Assembly: GCF_000819765.1 (NCBI RefSeq)
Contig: NZ_CDBT01000055.1
Span: 62,001-126,000 of the forward strand
From: Aeromonas bivalvium
GTDB lineage: Bacteria; Pseudomonadota; Gammaproteobacteria; Enterobacterales; Aeromonadaceae
Direction of reading: 5' to 3'
DNA: 64,000 bases
Shown here: one piece after another, positions 25,957 to 38,053 of the stretch
Numbering within the stretch: the stretch's first letter is position 1
Layout of the letters: every line of letters begins with the position of its first letter
Position numbers and translations under genes: made by a program
Notes under the pieces: model-generated
What the model was told of the DNA's origin: nothing
The model's input: the letters and a program-made list of their open reading frames with translations, nothing else
Database searches by the model: none

Positions 25957-26727
25957 ATGCAAGTAACCCAGGTTCGCAATGCCACCCTGCTCATCCACTA
26001 CGCCGGCACCCGCTTCCTGATCGATCCCATGTTGTCTGCCAAGGGCAGCCTCCCGGGGTTTGAGGGAACGGCCAACAGCCAGCTGCGCAATCCCCTGGTC
26101 GAACTGCCCCTGCCCATGGCGGAGATCCTCGATGTGGATGCTGTGATAGTGACCCATGATCACCTCGACCACTGGGACCCGGCCGCTCAGCAGCAGGTCC
26201 CCAAACACCTCCCGCTGTTTGTGCAGCATCAGAAGGATGCCGACACCATCAGCGCCAGCGGCTTCATGGATGTGCGCCTGCTCAGAGAGCAGGCCGAGTT
26301 TGCCGGGATCCGGTTGCAACAGACCGAGGGGCAACACGGCAACGATCAGGTCATGGCGGTGCTGGCCGAACGGCTGGGTGAGGTATCCGGCGTGGTCTTC
26401 TCCCATCCCGCAGAGAAGACCCTCTATCTGGCGGGTGACACCGTCTGGAACGCCCAGGTTGAGCAAGCGCTGCAACAGCACCAGCCCGAGGTCGTCATCC
26501 TCAACTGTGGCGATGCCCAGGTGCCGGGGCTGGGTTCCATCATCATGGGCAAGGAGGATGTCGCCGCCGTCTATCAAGCTGCGCCACAGGCCACCCTGAT
26601 CGCCAGCCACATGGAGGCGGTCAATCATGCCCTGCTGACAAGGCGCGAGCTGCGCGACTACCTCGGCAGCCAGGGGATGGCAACGCGGGTACTGGTGCCC
26701 GAGGATGGTGAGTCCATCACCCTCTGA
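25957..26727 (+). CDS. metallo-beta-lactamase-fold hydrolase (UlaG-like)
   Basis: The protein has 256 residues. The metal-binding signature THDHLDHWD is near residue 66. Further ligands are probably the His in FSHPAEKT (near 149), the Asp in YLAGDTVW (near 160) and SHMEAVNH near the end. The overall pattern, with an amino-terminal RNATLLIHYAGTRFLIDPML, matches the UlaG-type branch of the superfamily. These are mostly uncharacterised cytoplasmic hydrolases acting on phosphoesters or lactones. The start at 25957 has CCGGAG eight bases upstream. The gene stands alone between ibpA and a GlxA-type regulator. Its substrate is unknown. Confidence 0.85.
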   Translation: MQVTQVRNATLLIHYAGTRFLIDPMLSAKGSLPGFEGTANSQLRNPLVELPLPMAEILDVDAVIVTHDHLDHWDPAAQQQVPKHLPLFVQHQKDADTISASGFMDVRLLREQAEFAGIRLQQTEGQHGNDQVMAVLAERLGEVSGVVFSHPAEKTLYLAGDTVWNAQVEQALQQHQPEVVILNCGDAQVPGLGSIIMGKEDVAAVYQAAPQATLIASHMEAVNHALLTRRELRDYLGSQGMATRVLVPEDGESITL

Positions 26728-26733
26728 TCGAGC

Positions 26734-26755
26734 GGGCCATGTGATCACATGGCCC
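26734..26755. terminator. hairpin between the hydrolase and the GlxA-type regulator
   Basis: The sequence is a perfect 22-bp palindrome, GGGCCATGTGA / TCACATGGCCC, seven bases after the hydrolase stop. Only scattered T residues follow, so termination may be weak. Confidence 0.55.
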
Positions 26756-26814
26756 TTCGGCTTTCTGTTGCCGCCCCTTATCATGGGGAGCCGAGTGCAA
26801 AGGAGTTTGCCACC

Positions 26815-27780
26815 ATGCCCAATCCCATCGTCGTCGCCGTCATCACCTTCGATCACTTCAGCCCCTTTCACTGCGCCGTGCCCTGCCTCATCTTCGGCGA
26901 CACCATGATGCCTGGCGCCTCCCTGTTCGAACTCAGGCTCTGCGCCGGCGACGCCACCCGCCAGCCCGGTTCAGCCCAGGGTTTTCGCATCGACGCCAGC
27001 CACGGGCTGGAGGGATTGATCGGGGCGGACATCGTCATCATCCCCTTCTGGCGCGATCCGGCCGAGCAACCGGCCCAGCCGCTGCTCGATGCCCTGGTTG
27101 CCGCCCGAAGCAGGGGCGCCCAGATAGTGGGGCTCTGTCTGGGCACCTATGTGCTGACCTATGCCGGTCTGCTGGAGGGACGCAGGGCCTCGACCCACTG
27201 GGAGTTCGAGCAGGACTTCATGGGCCGCTTTCCCGCCGTGCGGCTCGATACCAATGCCCTCTACGTGGACGATGAGGGCCTGATCACCTCGGCCGGCACC
27301 GCCGCCGGGCTGGACTGCTGCCTCTACCTGGTGCGCGAACACCATGGCAGCCGGATCGCCAACAAGCTGGCCAGGCGGCTGGTGGTGCCGCCCCATAGAA
27401 ACGGGGGCCAGGCCCAGTTCATCGAGCAGCCGGTGCCCGCCTCCACTCGGGACGCCAGGATCAACCAGCTGTTCGATCACCTGCGCATGCACCTGGCCGA
27501 GCCTCACAACCTGGACACACTGGCAGAGCACTGCCTGATGAGCCGGCGCACCTTCACCCGTCGCTTCCAGCAGGCGACCGGCCTCTCCGTCGGGGAGTGG
27601 CTGCTGGCCGAGCGCCTCAGGCGCAGCCAGGAGTTGCTGGAGACGAGCGGCCACTCCATGGATCGCATCGCCGAGCTGGTGGGGCTGAAGACGGCCGCCA
27701 TACTGCGCCAGCATTTTCGCGCCCGTTTCGGGGTATCCCCGAGTGAATGGCGCCACTCTTTTCGTGGCCACAACGTCTGA
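26815..27780 (+). CDS. GlxA-family regulator (DJ-1/PfpI domain plus AraC-type HTH)
   Basis: The protein has 321 residues. The amino domain (about 5-175) is of the DJ-1/PfpI class I glutamine-amidotransferase fold, with the typical nucleophile-elbow cysteine in IVGLCLGTYVLTYAGLL and TSAGTAAGLDCCLYLVREHHG. It senses rather than catalyses in this family. The carboxyl AraC domain (about 215-320) has LAEHCLMSRRTFTRRFQQATG and IAELVGLKTAAILRQHFRARFGVSP. AAGGAG lies eight bases before the ATG. Relatives control catabolic or stress genes. The target cannot be named; the next gene, a broken WYL regulator, is on the same strand 65 bp away. Confidence 0.88.
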   Translation: MPNPIVVAVITFDHFSPFHCAVPCLIFGDTMMPGASLFELRLCAGDATRQPGSAQGFRIDASHGLEGLIGADIVIIPFWRDPAEQPAQPLLDALVAARSRGAQIVGLCLGTYVLTYAGLLEGRRASTHWEFEQDFMGRFPAVRLDTNALYVDDEGLITSAGTAAGLDCCLYLVREHHGSRIANKLARRLVVPPHRNGGQAQFIEQPVPASTRDARINQLFDHLRMHLAEPHNLDTLAEHCLMSRRTFTRRFQQATGLSVGEWLLAERLRRSQELLETSGHSMDRIAELVGLKTAAILRQHFRARFGVSPSEWRHSFRGHNV

Positions 27781-27845
27781 TGACGCCCCCTGTACCGGTT
27801 CAACCCGCTATGGCAGGCTAACCAGAAATACTCAGGAGTCATATC

Positions 27846-28550
27846 ATGTCCCGTTCCGAACGCCTGCTGGCCCTGCTCCAGCTGCTGCGCGGCCACCGCT
27901 ACGCCATCACGGGCTCTGAACTGGCCAGCCAGCTTGGCATCAGCCTGCGCACCCTCTATCGAGATATCGCCACCCTGCAAGGGTAAGGTGCCCATATCGA
28001 GGGAGAACCGGGTATCGGTTATGTGCTTCGCCCCGGCTTCACGTTGCCGCCACTGATGTTCAGCGAGGAGGAGCTGGATGCGCTGGTGCTGGGGTCCCGC
28101 TGGGTCGTCGCGCACGGTGACGGCGCCTTGAGTGCATCGGCCAGCAGCGCGCTGGCCAAGATAGAAGCCGTGCTGCCCGCCGACTATCGCCAGCAGCTCC
28201 AGAGCAATGCCCTGCTGATCGGCACCTCCCGCAGCGACAACCTCACCGATGAAGCGCCGCTGCGCAGCGCCATCCGCCGGCAGCGCAAGGTGACCCTCAG
28301 CTATCGGGATCTCAAGGAAGAGACGTCTGAGCGCACCGTCTGGCCCTTCGCTCTTGGCTACTTCGAGCAGGTACGAGTCCTGGTCACCTGGTGCGAGCTG
28401 CGTCAGGGTTTTCGCCACTTTCGGGTCGATCGCATCACCCGGATGCAGCCAGAGGAGAGCCGCTATCCCAAAAGCAGGGAGAGCCTGCTGAAAGCGTGGC
28501 GCACCACCCAGCAGATCCCGCAACCCAGATTCATTGCTGACAGAAACTGA
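27846..28550 (+). pseudogene. HTH/WYL-domain transcriptional regulator interrupted by a stop codon
   Basis: The reading frame from the ATG at 27846 would give about 234 residues of a YafY-type regulator. It has an amino HTH with SELASQLGISLRTLYRDIATLQ and a carboxyl WYL-type region with FALGYFEQVRVLVTWCELR and HFRVDRIT. Codon 47 is TAA (27984-27986), in LQG-stop-GAHIEGEPGIGYVLRPGF, where related proteins continue without a break. The frame is otherwise intact, so a single change from CAA to TAA explains it. A fragment could restart at 28023 but would lack the DNA-binding helices. It could be a real loss or a sequencing error. Confidence 0.85.
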
Positions 28551-28616
28551 CAGCAGGTAGCGCCATGCTGACGGGGTCGGCGCCGATGCGCCCTCCCCAA
28601 ATCAAGGAGCATCACC

Positions 28617-28997
28617 ATGTTGTCAGTCCCACCGTTCACCATCCTCTATGTCACCGACCCGGCCAGCAGCGTCCACTTCTACCGCGAGCTGTTCGGTCGC
28701 CCGCCGGTGGAGGAGTCCCCTGCCTTCGCCATGTTCGTGTTCGAGTCGGGAGCAAAGCTGGCGATCTGGTCCAGTGCCACCGTCGAGCCCGCCGTGACCC
28801 AGGGTGCCGGCGCCATGGAGCTGGCCTTCCCCCTGCCCGACGAGGCCAGCGTCGATACGGGTCTGGCGAAGTGGCAGGCTCGCGGCCTGACCATAGTGCA
28901 GCAGCCGACCCGGATGGCGTTTGGCTACACCGCCATGGCGCTGGATCCCGATGGCCATCGCCTGCGTATCTACTGCCTGGCACCGGAACTGGGCTGA
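28617..28997 (+). CDS. VOC-family (glyoxalase/bleomycin-resistance fold) protein
   Basis: The protein has 126 residues with the paired beta-alpha-beta-beta-beta modules of the vicinal-oxygen-chelate fold. LYVTDPASSVHFYRELFG opens the first module and AMALDPDGHRLRIYCLAP closes the second. Such proteins bind metal or hydrophobic ligands and include dioxygenases, glyoxalases and antibiotic-binding proteins. Which one this is cannot be told. AAGGAG lies eight bases before the ATG. It lies 66 bp after the broken WYL regulator and may once have been its target. Confidence 0.85.
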   Translation: MLSVPPFTILYVTDPASSVHFYRELFGRPPVEESPAFAMFVFESGAKLAIWSSATVEPAVTQGAGAMELAFPLPDEASVDTGLAKWQARGLTIVQQPTRMAFGYTAMALDPDGHRLRIYCLAPELG

Positions 28998-29027
28998 GTC
29001 GCTACCAGCAACATCAAGGCGGTTTCA

Positions 29028-29043
29028 TGTTTCACGTGGAACA
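29028..29043. other. parS-type centromere site 3
   Basis: TGTTTCACGTGGAACA is a full match to TGTTNCACGTGNAACA. It lies in the short gap between the VOC gene and the gyrB terminator, so it is outside coding sequence. Confidence 0.88.
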
Positions 29044-29064
29044 TGCCATCTCCCCGCCCCTGAC

Positions 29065-29095
29065 AATAAAAAAGCCGCTCACAAGGAGCGGCTTT
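29065..29095 (-). terminator. terminator of the dnaA-dnaN-recF-gyrB unit
   Basis: A 10-bp stem AAAGCCGCTC / GAGCGGCTTT with a 5-base loop lies 21 bp past the gyrB stop. On the minus strand it is followed by a run of six T. Confidence 0.92.
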
Positions 29096-29115
29096 CTGCT
29101 GTCTGACTGCGTCGA

Positions 29116-32630
<3,515 letters not shown>

Positions 32631-32632
32631 GA

Positions 32633-33736
32633 CTAGATCCGCATCGGCATGACCACGTATTGAGCGTCCTGACTGTCAAAATCCTCAATAATGGCACTGC
32701 TGATGGAATCGCTCAGGCTGACCCGGATCTGGTCACATTTTAACGTATTCAGCACGTCGAGCACATACGAGACGTTGAACCCTATCTCCAGCTCGCTGGC
32801 GTCATATTGTACGTCAAGCAGCTCCTCGGCTTCTTCCTGTTCCGGGTTGTTGGCGGTGATCCGCAGTAAATTTTGCTGCAGATTGAGACGCACCCCACGG
32901 AATTTCTCGTTGGAGAGAATGGCGGCACGGGAGAACGCCTGACGCATGTCTTCCCGCCCGGCGATCAGGGCCTTGTCGCTACCACGGGGGATGACCCGGC
33001 GCCAATCGGGGAAGCGACCATCCACCAGCTTGGAGGTGAAGATGAAGCCATCGAGGGCGGCGCGCAGGTTGCTGCGGCCTACTTGCAGCCGTACCGGCTT
33101 GTCCTCCGCCTCCAGCAGGCGCACCAATTCCAGCACCCCTTTACGGGGCAGTATGACCTGATGATCGGGCAGCGATTCCTGCACCACCTCCCGGCGGCAG
33201 GTGGCCAGCCGGTGACCGTCGGTCGCCACGGTACGCAGGCCGTGACCTTCGCTCTCGAACAGCATGCCGTTCAGGTAATAACGCACATCCTGGCTCGCCA
33301 TGGAGAACTGGGTCGCCTCGATGAGTTTTTTAAGCTCCAGCTGGCTGATGTCGAACTCGAGCACGGACTCCCAGTCTTCGATGTTCGGGTATTCGGTCGC
33401 CGGCAGGGTCGACAGGTTGAAGCGGGAGCGGCCGGAGCGAATGATCAGCCGCTCGCCTTCGGTGTTGAGACGGATGTCGGCCCCTTCCGGCAGACCACGG
33501 CAGATATCCAGCAGCTTGCGCGCCGGTACCGTGGTGCGTCCATCCTGGCTGGCGCCCTCGAGATGGACCTGGCCTATCATCTCCACTTCGAGATCGGTCC
33601 CGGTCAGCGACAGCAGACCATGGCTCACATCAAGCAGGACGTTGCCGAGGATGGGCAGTGTCGGTCGGCCACCCAGGGCGCCCGACACCAGTTGCAGGGG
33701 ACGTAACAGGGCCTCGCGGCTAATTTCGAGCTGCAT
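32633..33736 (-). CDS. dnaN: DNA polymerase III beta sliding clamp
   Basis: DnaN forms the dimeric ring that tethers DNA polymerases to the template. It has 367 residues (E. coli 366) with three repeated clamp folds. The start MQLEISREALLRPLQLVSGAL, the middle VATDGHRLA and the end YVVMPMRI are typical of the family. The gene lies between dnaA and recF in the conserved order. The DNA carrying its ribosome-binding site and first four codons (ATGCAGCTCGAA) is duplicated 52 bp upstream. Two possible starts are therefore present, but only the ATG at 33736 leads into DnaN. Confidence 0.98.
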   Translation of the reverse strand: MQLEISREALLRPLQLVSGALGGRPTLPILGNVLLDVSHGLLSLTGTDLEVEMIGQVHLEGASQDGRTTVPARKLLDICRGLPEGADIRLNTEGERLIIRSGRSRFNLSTLPATEYPNIEDWESVLEFDISQLELKKLIEATQFSMASQDVRYYLNGMLFESEGHGLRTVATDGHRLATCRREVVQESLPDHQVILPRKGVLELVRLLEAEDKPVRLQVGRSNLRAALDGFIFTSKLVDGRFPDWRRVIPRGSDKALIAGREDMRQAFSRAAILSNEKFRGVRLNLQQNLLRITANNPEQEEAEELLDVQYDASELEIGFNVSYVLDVLNTLKCDQIRVSLSDSISSAIIEDFDSQDAQYVVMPMRI

Positions 33737-33811
33737 CTGTGCTCTCCGTTGCTAGTAGGAGGAAAGGGTTGGCATATTCGAGCTGCATCTGTGCACTCCG
33801 TTCCGTTATCA
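33720..33811 (-). repeat. 52-bp tandem duplication of the dnaA/dnaN junction, with a 22-codon leader frame
   Basis: The segment ACGGAGNGCACAGATGCAGC and the next TCGAA occur twice, with the ATGs at 33736 (dnaN) and 33788. The repeat also includes the end of dnaA: ACCCTTTCGTCCTGA at the true end, ACCCTTTCCTCCTAC in the copy. The upstream ATG opens a frame of 22 codons, MQLEYANPFLLLATESTDAA plus RN, which stops at 33720 and so overlaps the dnaN start by 17 bases. The first four residues are those of DnaN. The frame has its own copied ribosome-binding site and could act as a leader coupled to dnaN. Confidence 0.9.
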
Positions 33812-35179
33812 GGACGAAAGGGTACGGATCAGGTTGGAATAGTCTTCCTTGATGTCGTGACTCTCCTCCTTCAGCTGCTCTATCTTGCGGCAGGCATGAA
33901 GAACGGTCGTGTGGTCACGGCCACCGAAGGCATCCCCTATTTCCGGCAAACTGTGGTTGGTCAGCTCCTTGGCCAGGGCCATGGCGAGCTGACGCGGGCG
34001 GGCAACGGAACGTGAGCGCCGTTTGGACAGCAGATCCGCCAACTTGATCTTGTAGTACTCCGCCACCGTCTTCTGGATGTTGTCGATGGTGACCAGCTTC
34101 TCCTGCAAGGCCAGCAGATCTCGCAACGCCTCGCGCACGAAGTCGATGTTGATGGCACGGCCGGTGAAATTGGCGTTGGCGATGACCCGGTTGAGGGCGC
34201 CTTCCAGCTCACGGACGTTGGATCGCAGCCGCTTGGCGATGAAGAAGGCCACCTCGTCCGGCAGGTGGATCTGGTTCTCGTCCGCCTTGCGCATCAGGAT
34301 CGCGACCCGGGTTTCCAGCTCCGGCGGCTCGATCGCCACCGTCAGGCCCCAGCCGAAGCGGGACTTGAGGCGATCCTCGACACCGTTGATCTCCTTCGGG
34401 TAACGGTCCGAGGTCAGGATGATCTGCTGGTTGCCTTCAAGCAGGGCGTTGAAGGTGTGGAAGAACTCCTCCTGGGAGCGCTCCTTGTTGGCGAAGAACT
34501 GGATGTCATCGATGAGCAGGGCATCGACGCTACGGTAATAACGCTTGAACTCTTCAATGGCGTTATTCTGCAGCGCCTTCACCATGTCTTGCACGAACCG
34601 CTCCGAGTGCATGTAGATGACCTTGGCGTCCTTCTTGCGATCCTTGATGGCATTGCCGACCGCATGGAGCAGGTGGGTCTTGCCCAGACCGGTACCACCA
34701 TAGAGGAACAGGGGGTTGTAGGCACCACCCGGATTGTCGGCTACCTGACGGGCCGCCGCACGAGCCAACTGGTTGGACTTGCCCTCGACGAAATTCTCGA
34801 AGGTATAGTTCACGTTGGTGTTGCTCTTGTGGTTCGGCTCCGGCTTGGCTTCGTCCTTGCTTTCCCAGCTCTTCTGCAAGTTATTCACAGGCGCGGCGCC
34901 GCGCACCGGTGCTCTGGCAACGGCGACGGGGTGGGGACGATTTCCTATATCAAAACGCAAGGCGGGGCCATCAACGCCACAGATCTCGTTGATGATGCCA
35001 TTGACCCTGAGCAGGTACTTGTCACGTACCCAGTCCAGGACGAAGCGATTCGGTGCATACAGGGTCAGAGTATTGTCACTCAACTCCGCTTGAAGCGGCC
35101 GGATCCACATGCTGAATTCTGCCGAGGGCAATTCATCTTGCAGCCGGTTAAGGCACTGCTGCCATAGCGAAGCAGTCAC
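33809..35179 (-). CDS. dnaA: chromosomal replication initiator DnaA
   Basis: DnaA is the AAA+ initiator that binds 9-bp boxes and opens oriC. The protein has 456 residues (E. coli 467). Domain I (1-90) begins [22 protein letters not shown]. Domain III has Walker [16 protein letters not shown] near 165, Walker [10 protein letters not shown] near 228, and the arginine-finger region. Domain IV carries the box-recognition motif [15 protein letters not shown] near 430. The start codon is GTG at 35179 with GGGAG about six bases upstream. A DnaA box (TTATTCACA, 34881-34889) is embedded in the domain II coding region. Confidence 0.98.
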   Translation of the reverse strand: MTASLWQQCLNRLQDELPSAEFSMWIRPLQAELSDNTLTLYAPNRFVLDWVRDKYLLRVNGIINEICGVDGPALRFDIGNRPHPVAVARAPVRGAAPVNNLQKSWESKDEAKPEPNHKSNTNVNYTFENFVEGKSNQLARAAARQVADNPGGAYNPLFLYGGTGLGKTHLLHAVGNAIKDRKKDAKVIYMHSERFVQDMVKALQNNAIEEFKRYYRSVDALLIDDIQFFANKERSQEEFFHTFNALLEGNQQIILTSDRYPKEINGVEDRLKSRFGWGLTVAIEPPELETRVAILMRKADENQIHLPDEVAFFIAKRLRSNVRELEGALNRVIANANFTGRAINIDFVREALRDLLALQEKLVTIDNIQKTVAEYYKIKLADLLSKRRSRSVARPRQLAMALAKELTNHSLPEIGDAFGGRDHTTVLHACRKIEQLKEESHDIKEDYSNLIRTLSS

Positions 35180-35478
35180 TCTAGACTCCCGTTTATTGAT
35201 TAGCTAAAGACCGGCTATTCTACGTTTTTAACCGCTGGATCTCTAGCCGCCAGCTCGTGGATCCAGCAAATAAGATCCTTGACTTTCAAGGATCCAACGG
35301 CTCAGGATCCCATTTCATCCCCAAACTTACCCACAGCATGAACCAGGCTGGATCCGGGGTGATTCAGGGTTATTTGATATAACTAAATAAGATTTATTTT
35401 TCAGAGTTTATTCCAATAAAATTCACTCAACATCAGTCATTAAAACTAAAAGCACAGAACAACAGAGAGAGGTAACCC
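35180..35478. promoter_or_regulatory. dnaA control region and promoter region of the amino-acid ABC operon
   Basis: This 299-bp gap lies between divergent genes. About 30-45 bases upstream of dnaA is TAGAAT, a candidate -10, although no strong -35 is seen. Six GATC sites fall within about 120 bp. Two are in the arms of the inverted repeat GATCCTTGA-CTT-TCAAGGATC (35274-35294). TTACCCACA at 35327-35335 is a near-consensus DnaA box. These features suggest control by DnaA and by SeqA/Dam methylation. From 35360 to 35478 the DNA is AT-rich and probably contains the ABC-operon promoter, and AGAGAGG precedes that gene. Confidence 0.6.
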
Positions 35479-36237
35479 ATGTATTCATCCATCAAGCTGG
35501 TGTCCGGCGCCGCCATACTGCTGGCCATGCTCAGTGGCCAGGCCGTCGCCCAGGAGACCATCAAGGTCGGTATGTCTGGCAAATATTTCCCGTTCACCTT
35601 CGTCAAGCAGGACAAGCTGCAGGGCTTTGAGGTGGACATGTGGAACCAGATTGGCGAGCGCACCGGTTACAAGGTCGAGTTCGTCACCGCCAGCTTCTCC
35701 GGCCTGTTCGGCATGCTGGAAACGGGCCGGGTCGATACCATCTCCAACCAGATCACCATCACAGACGAGCGCAAGGCCAAGTACGACTTCTCTCAGCCCT
35801 ACGTCTATGACGGTGCCCAGATAGTGGTGCGCAAAGGCAACAGCACCATCCATGGCATCAAGGACCTGGAAGGCAAGAAGGTCGCGGTGAACCTGGGCTC
35901 CAACTTCGAGGAGCTGCTGCGCAAGAACGATCCGGACAACAAGATGGACATCCGCACCTATGACTCCGCCTTCGAGCAGGATGTCGCCCTGGGTCGCATC
36001 GATGCCTTCGTGATGGACCGCGTCTCCACCGCCCAGCTGATCAAGGAATCCAAGCTGCCGCTGCAACAGGCAGGCAAGCCGTTCGAGACCATAGAGAACG
36101 CCCTGCCCTTCCTGAAGACCCCCAAGCAGCAGGCGCTGCTGGCCAAGGTTGACGAGGCGCTGACCGCCATGCGCAAAGACGGCTCGCTCAAGCAGATCTC
36201 CGAGAAGTGGTTCGCGGCGGACATCACCAGCAAATAA
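35479..36237 (+). CDS. amino-acid ABC transporter substrate-binding protein (cystine/polar amino-acid type)
   Basis: The protein has 252 residues. A signal peptide, MYSSIKLVSGAAILLAMLSG plus QAVA, is cleaved before QETIKVG, so it is periplasmic. The family-3 solute-binding fold is shown by MSGKYFPFTFVKQDKLQGFEVD and by ETGRVDTISNQITITDERKAKYDFSQPY. This pattern resembles cystine-binding proteins of the FliY/TcyA type. The ligand remains an inference. It is the first gene of a three-gene importer operon, with the permease starting directly after its stop. AGAGAGGTAACCC precedes the ATG. Confidence 0.88.
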   Translation: MYSSIKLVSGAAILLAMLSGQAVAQETIKVGMSGKYFPFTFVKQDKLQGFEVDMWNQIGERTGYKVEFVTASFSGLFGMLETGRVDTISNQITITDERKAKYDFSQPYVYDGAQIVVRKGNSTIHGIKDLEGKKVAVNLGSNFEELLRKNDPDNKMDIRTYDSAFEQDVALGRIDAFVMDRVSTAQLIKESKLPLQQAGKPFETIENALPFLKTPKQQALLAKVDEALTAMRKDGSLKQISEKWFAADITSK

Positions 36238-36906
36238 ATGATGGAATTCGATCTCGCGTACACGCTGGGGCTGTTTCCGATCCTGCTCAAATACCTGGGC
36301 ACGACCATGGAAATGGCCCTGTGGGGTTTCGTACTGGCACTCGTGCTGTCGCTGATGTTGGCGATAGTGCGGGTGTTCCGCGTTCCCGTCATTCACTGGC
36401 TGGCGATCCTCTATATCTCGTTCTTTCGAGGTACTCCGCTGCTCGTCCAGCTGTTCCTGCTCTACTACGGCCTGCCGCAACTCTTCCCCATCTTCGTGGG
36501 AATGGATGCCTTTACCGCCGCCATCGTCGGTCTGACCCTGCACTTCGCCGCCTACATGGCGGAATCCATCCGCGCCGCCATCCTGGGCATCCACAAGAGC
36601 CAGATGGAAGCGGCCCTCAGCATCGGCATGACCAAGCTGCAGGCCATGCAGCGCATCATACTGCCCCAGGCAGCCCGCATCGCGACGCCGTCCCTGATGA
36701 ACTACTTCATCGACATGATCAAGAGCACCTCCCTGGCATTTACCCTGGGGGTGGCCGAGATCATGGGCAAGGCGCAGATGGAGGCCTCCTCCTCCTTCAA
36801 GTTCTTCGAGAGCTTCATGGCGGTGGCCCTGGTCTACTGGGTGGTGGTCATCTTCTTCACCCGCTTGCAGCACCTGCTGGAAGTCCGTCTCAATCGTGCC
36901 TACTGA
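36238..36906 (+). CDS. amino-acid ABC transporter permease
   Basis: The protein has 222 residues with about five membrane helices. It belongs to the His/Glu/Gln/Arg permease family, with [21 protein letters not shown] near residue 62. The EAA-like cytoplasmic loop that docks the ATPase reads [22 protein letters not shown] near 123. The ATG immediately follows the stop of the binding-protein gene. The next gene starts 11 bp after this stop. It forms the membrane channel of the importer encoded at 35.5-37.7 kb. Confidence 0.92.
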   Translation: MMEFDLAYTLGLFPILLKYLGTTMEMALWGFVLALVLSLMLAIVRVFRVPVIHWLAILYISFFRGTPLLVQLFLLYYGLPQLFPIFVGMDAFTAAIVGLTLHFAAYMAESIRAAILGIHKSQMEAALSIGMTKLQAMQRIILPQAARIATPSLMNYFIDMIKSTSLAFTLGVAEIMGKAQMEASSSFKFFESFMAVALVYWVVVIFFTRLQHLLEVRLNRAY

Positions 36907-36916
36907 GGGACAACTC

Positions 36917-37654
36917 ATGATCAAACTGAGCGGCCTCACCAAGGCATTCGATGACAATGTTGTGCTCAACAACATAGATCTGGAGATAAAGAAGGGGGAG
37001 ATAGTCGTCATCATAGGGCCGTCCGGTACCGGAAAATCGACCCTGTTGCGCTGTCTCAACCTGCTGGAAACCCCGGATGCGGGTCGGCTGGCCATCGATG
37101 ATATCCAGCTCGATCTGGCCAATGCCAGCGAACGGGAAGCCATAGAGCTGCGCAAGCGGGCCTCCTTCGTGTTCCAGAACTATGCCCTGTTCGCCAACAA
37201 GACGGCGCTGGACAACATAGCCGAGGGGCTGATCACCGTCTGGAAGCAACCCAAGGCGGAGGCCCGTGCCACGGCGCTCGGCATCCTCAAGGACATAGGT
37301 CTCGCCGAGAAGCAGGATGCCTACCCGGCCTCCCTGTCCGGCGGTCAGCAGCAGCGGGTCGGCATAGGCCGCGCCATGGCGGCCCACTCCAAGGTGATCC
37401 TGTTCGACGAGCCCACCTCGGCCCTCGACCCAGAGTGGGTGGACGAGGTGCTGGGGCTGATGAAACAACTCGCCCGCCAGCACCAGACCATGGTGGTGGT
37501 CACCCATGAGATCGAGTTCGCCCGCGACGTCGCGGATCGGGTGATCTTCATGGAGGGAGGCAGGATCGTGGAGCAGGGCCCGCCGGATCAGATACTGGTC
37601 AATCCGGTGGATCCTCGCACCCGGGAGTTCCTGCGCAAGGTGCTGAAATCCTGA
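36917..37654 (+). CDS. amino-acid ABC transporter ATP-binding protein
   Basis: The protein has 245 residues. Walker [19 protein letters not shown] is near residue 31. The Q-loop is FQNYALF, the ABC signature is [16 protein letters not shown] near 130, and Walker B is [14 protein letters not shown] followed by the switch His in [10 protein letters not shown]. It matches GlnQ/TcyN-type ATPases. The ATG at 36917, with GAGGG seven bases upstream, is preferred over an in-frame GTG at 36896 that lies within the permease gene. A terminator follows seven bases after the stop. Confidence 0.93.
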   Translation: MIKLSGLTKAFDDNVVLNNIDLEIKKGEIVVIIGPSGTGKSTLLRCLNLLETPDAGRLAIDDIQLDLANASEREAIELRKRASFVFQNYALFANKTALDNIAEGLITVWKQPKAEARATALGILKDIGLAEKQDAYPASLSGGQQQRVGIGRAMAAHSKVILFDEPTSALDPEWVDEVLGLMKQLARQHQTMVVVTHEIEFARDVADRVIFMEGGRIVEQGPPDQILVNPVDPRTREFLRKVLKS

Positions 37655-37660
37655 GTTCTG

Positions 37661-37681
37661 GGCGGCCTGGCCGCCTTTTTT
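37661..37681 (+). terminator. terminator of the amino-acid ABC operon
   Basis: The GC stem GGCGG-CCTGG-CCGCC is followed by seven T, just after the ATPase stop codon. Confidence 0.88.
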
Positions 37682-37693
37682 CATGGAGGATCC

Positions 37694-37721
37694 TTGTTAA
37701 ACCCGGGCGGGCCAGTATAAT
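37694..37721 (+). promoter_or_regulatory. upstream sigma70 promoter for rpmH
   Basis: TTGTTA (37694-37699) and a perfect TATAAT (37716-37721) are separated by 16 bp. It lies about 200 bp before rpmH and is the first of two candidate promoters in this gap. Confidence 0.6.
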
Positions 37722-37800
37722 CCGGAGCCCGCGATCCTCTGGATCCTGTGCCGGCCTTCGACTTATTTCACGGTCGATGACCGATACCGGCTTCGGCGGA

Positions 37801-37829
37801 TTGACTAAAAGCCGAACTCTGTTTAGAAT
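37801..37829 (+). promoter_or_regulatory. proximal sigma70 promoter for rpmH-rnpA
   Basis: TTGACT (37801-37806) and TAGAAT (37824-37829) are separated by 17 bp, about 90 bp before rpmH. The region also contains GCCGAA...TTCGGC, which could fold in RNA made from the upstream promoter. Confidence 0.7.
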
Positions 37830-37918
37830 TCGGCCTCTTTTGCTAGTCGTCACACGCTATAGCTGGCGCGTCGGCTAAGTGTGACAATCAAAACTGTACA
37901 GTTATACGGAATCGAATC

Positions 37919-38053
37919 ATGAAACGTACTTTTCAACCGTCCAACCTGAAGCGCAAGCGCTCTCACGGTTTCCGCGCCCGCATGGCTACCGCCAACGGTC
38001 GCAAAGTTCTGGCCGCTCGTCGTGCCAAGGGTCGTGCCCGCCTGGTAGTCTAA
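37919..38053 (+). CDS. rpmH: 50S ribosomal protein L34
   Basis: This 44-codon gene encodes [20 protein letters not shown] and a basic remainder ending in [10 protein letters not shown], a clear L34. The family length is 44-47. L34 sits in the large subunit near the exit tunnel. The stop codon TAA overlaps the rnpA ATG (TAATG), the usual rpmH-rnpA coupling. Two promoters are visible upstream. Confidence 0.98.
   Translation: MKRTFQPSNLKRKRSHGFRARMATANGRKVLAARRAKGRARLVV

Noticed and set aside
26734-26755. CRP-binding site in the palindrome containing TGTGATCACA
   Set aside because: CRP needs TGTGA and TCACA separated by six bases. Here the halves abut, and the position after a stop codon fits a hairpin better.
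36896-36916. GTG start for the amino-acid ABC ATPase
   Set aside because: It lies within the permease gene. The ATG at 36917 has GAGGG at the right distance and matches the family start.
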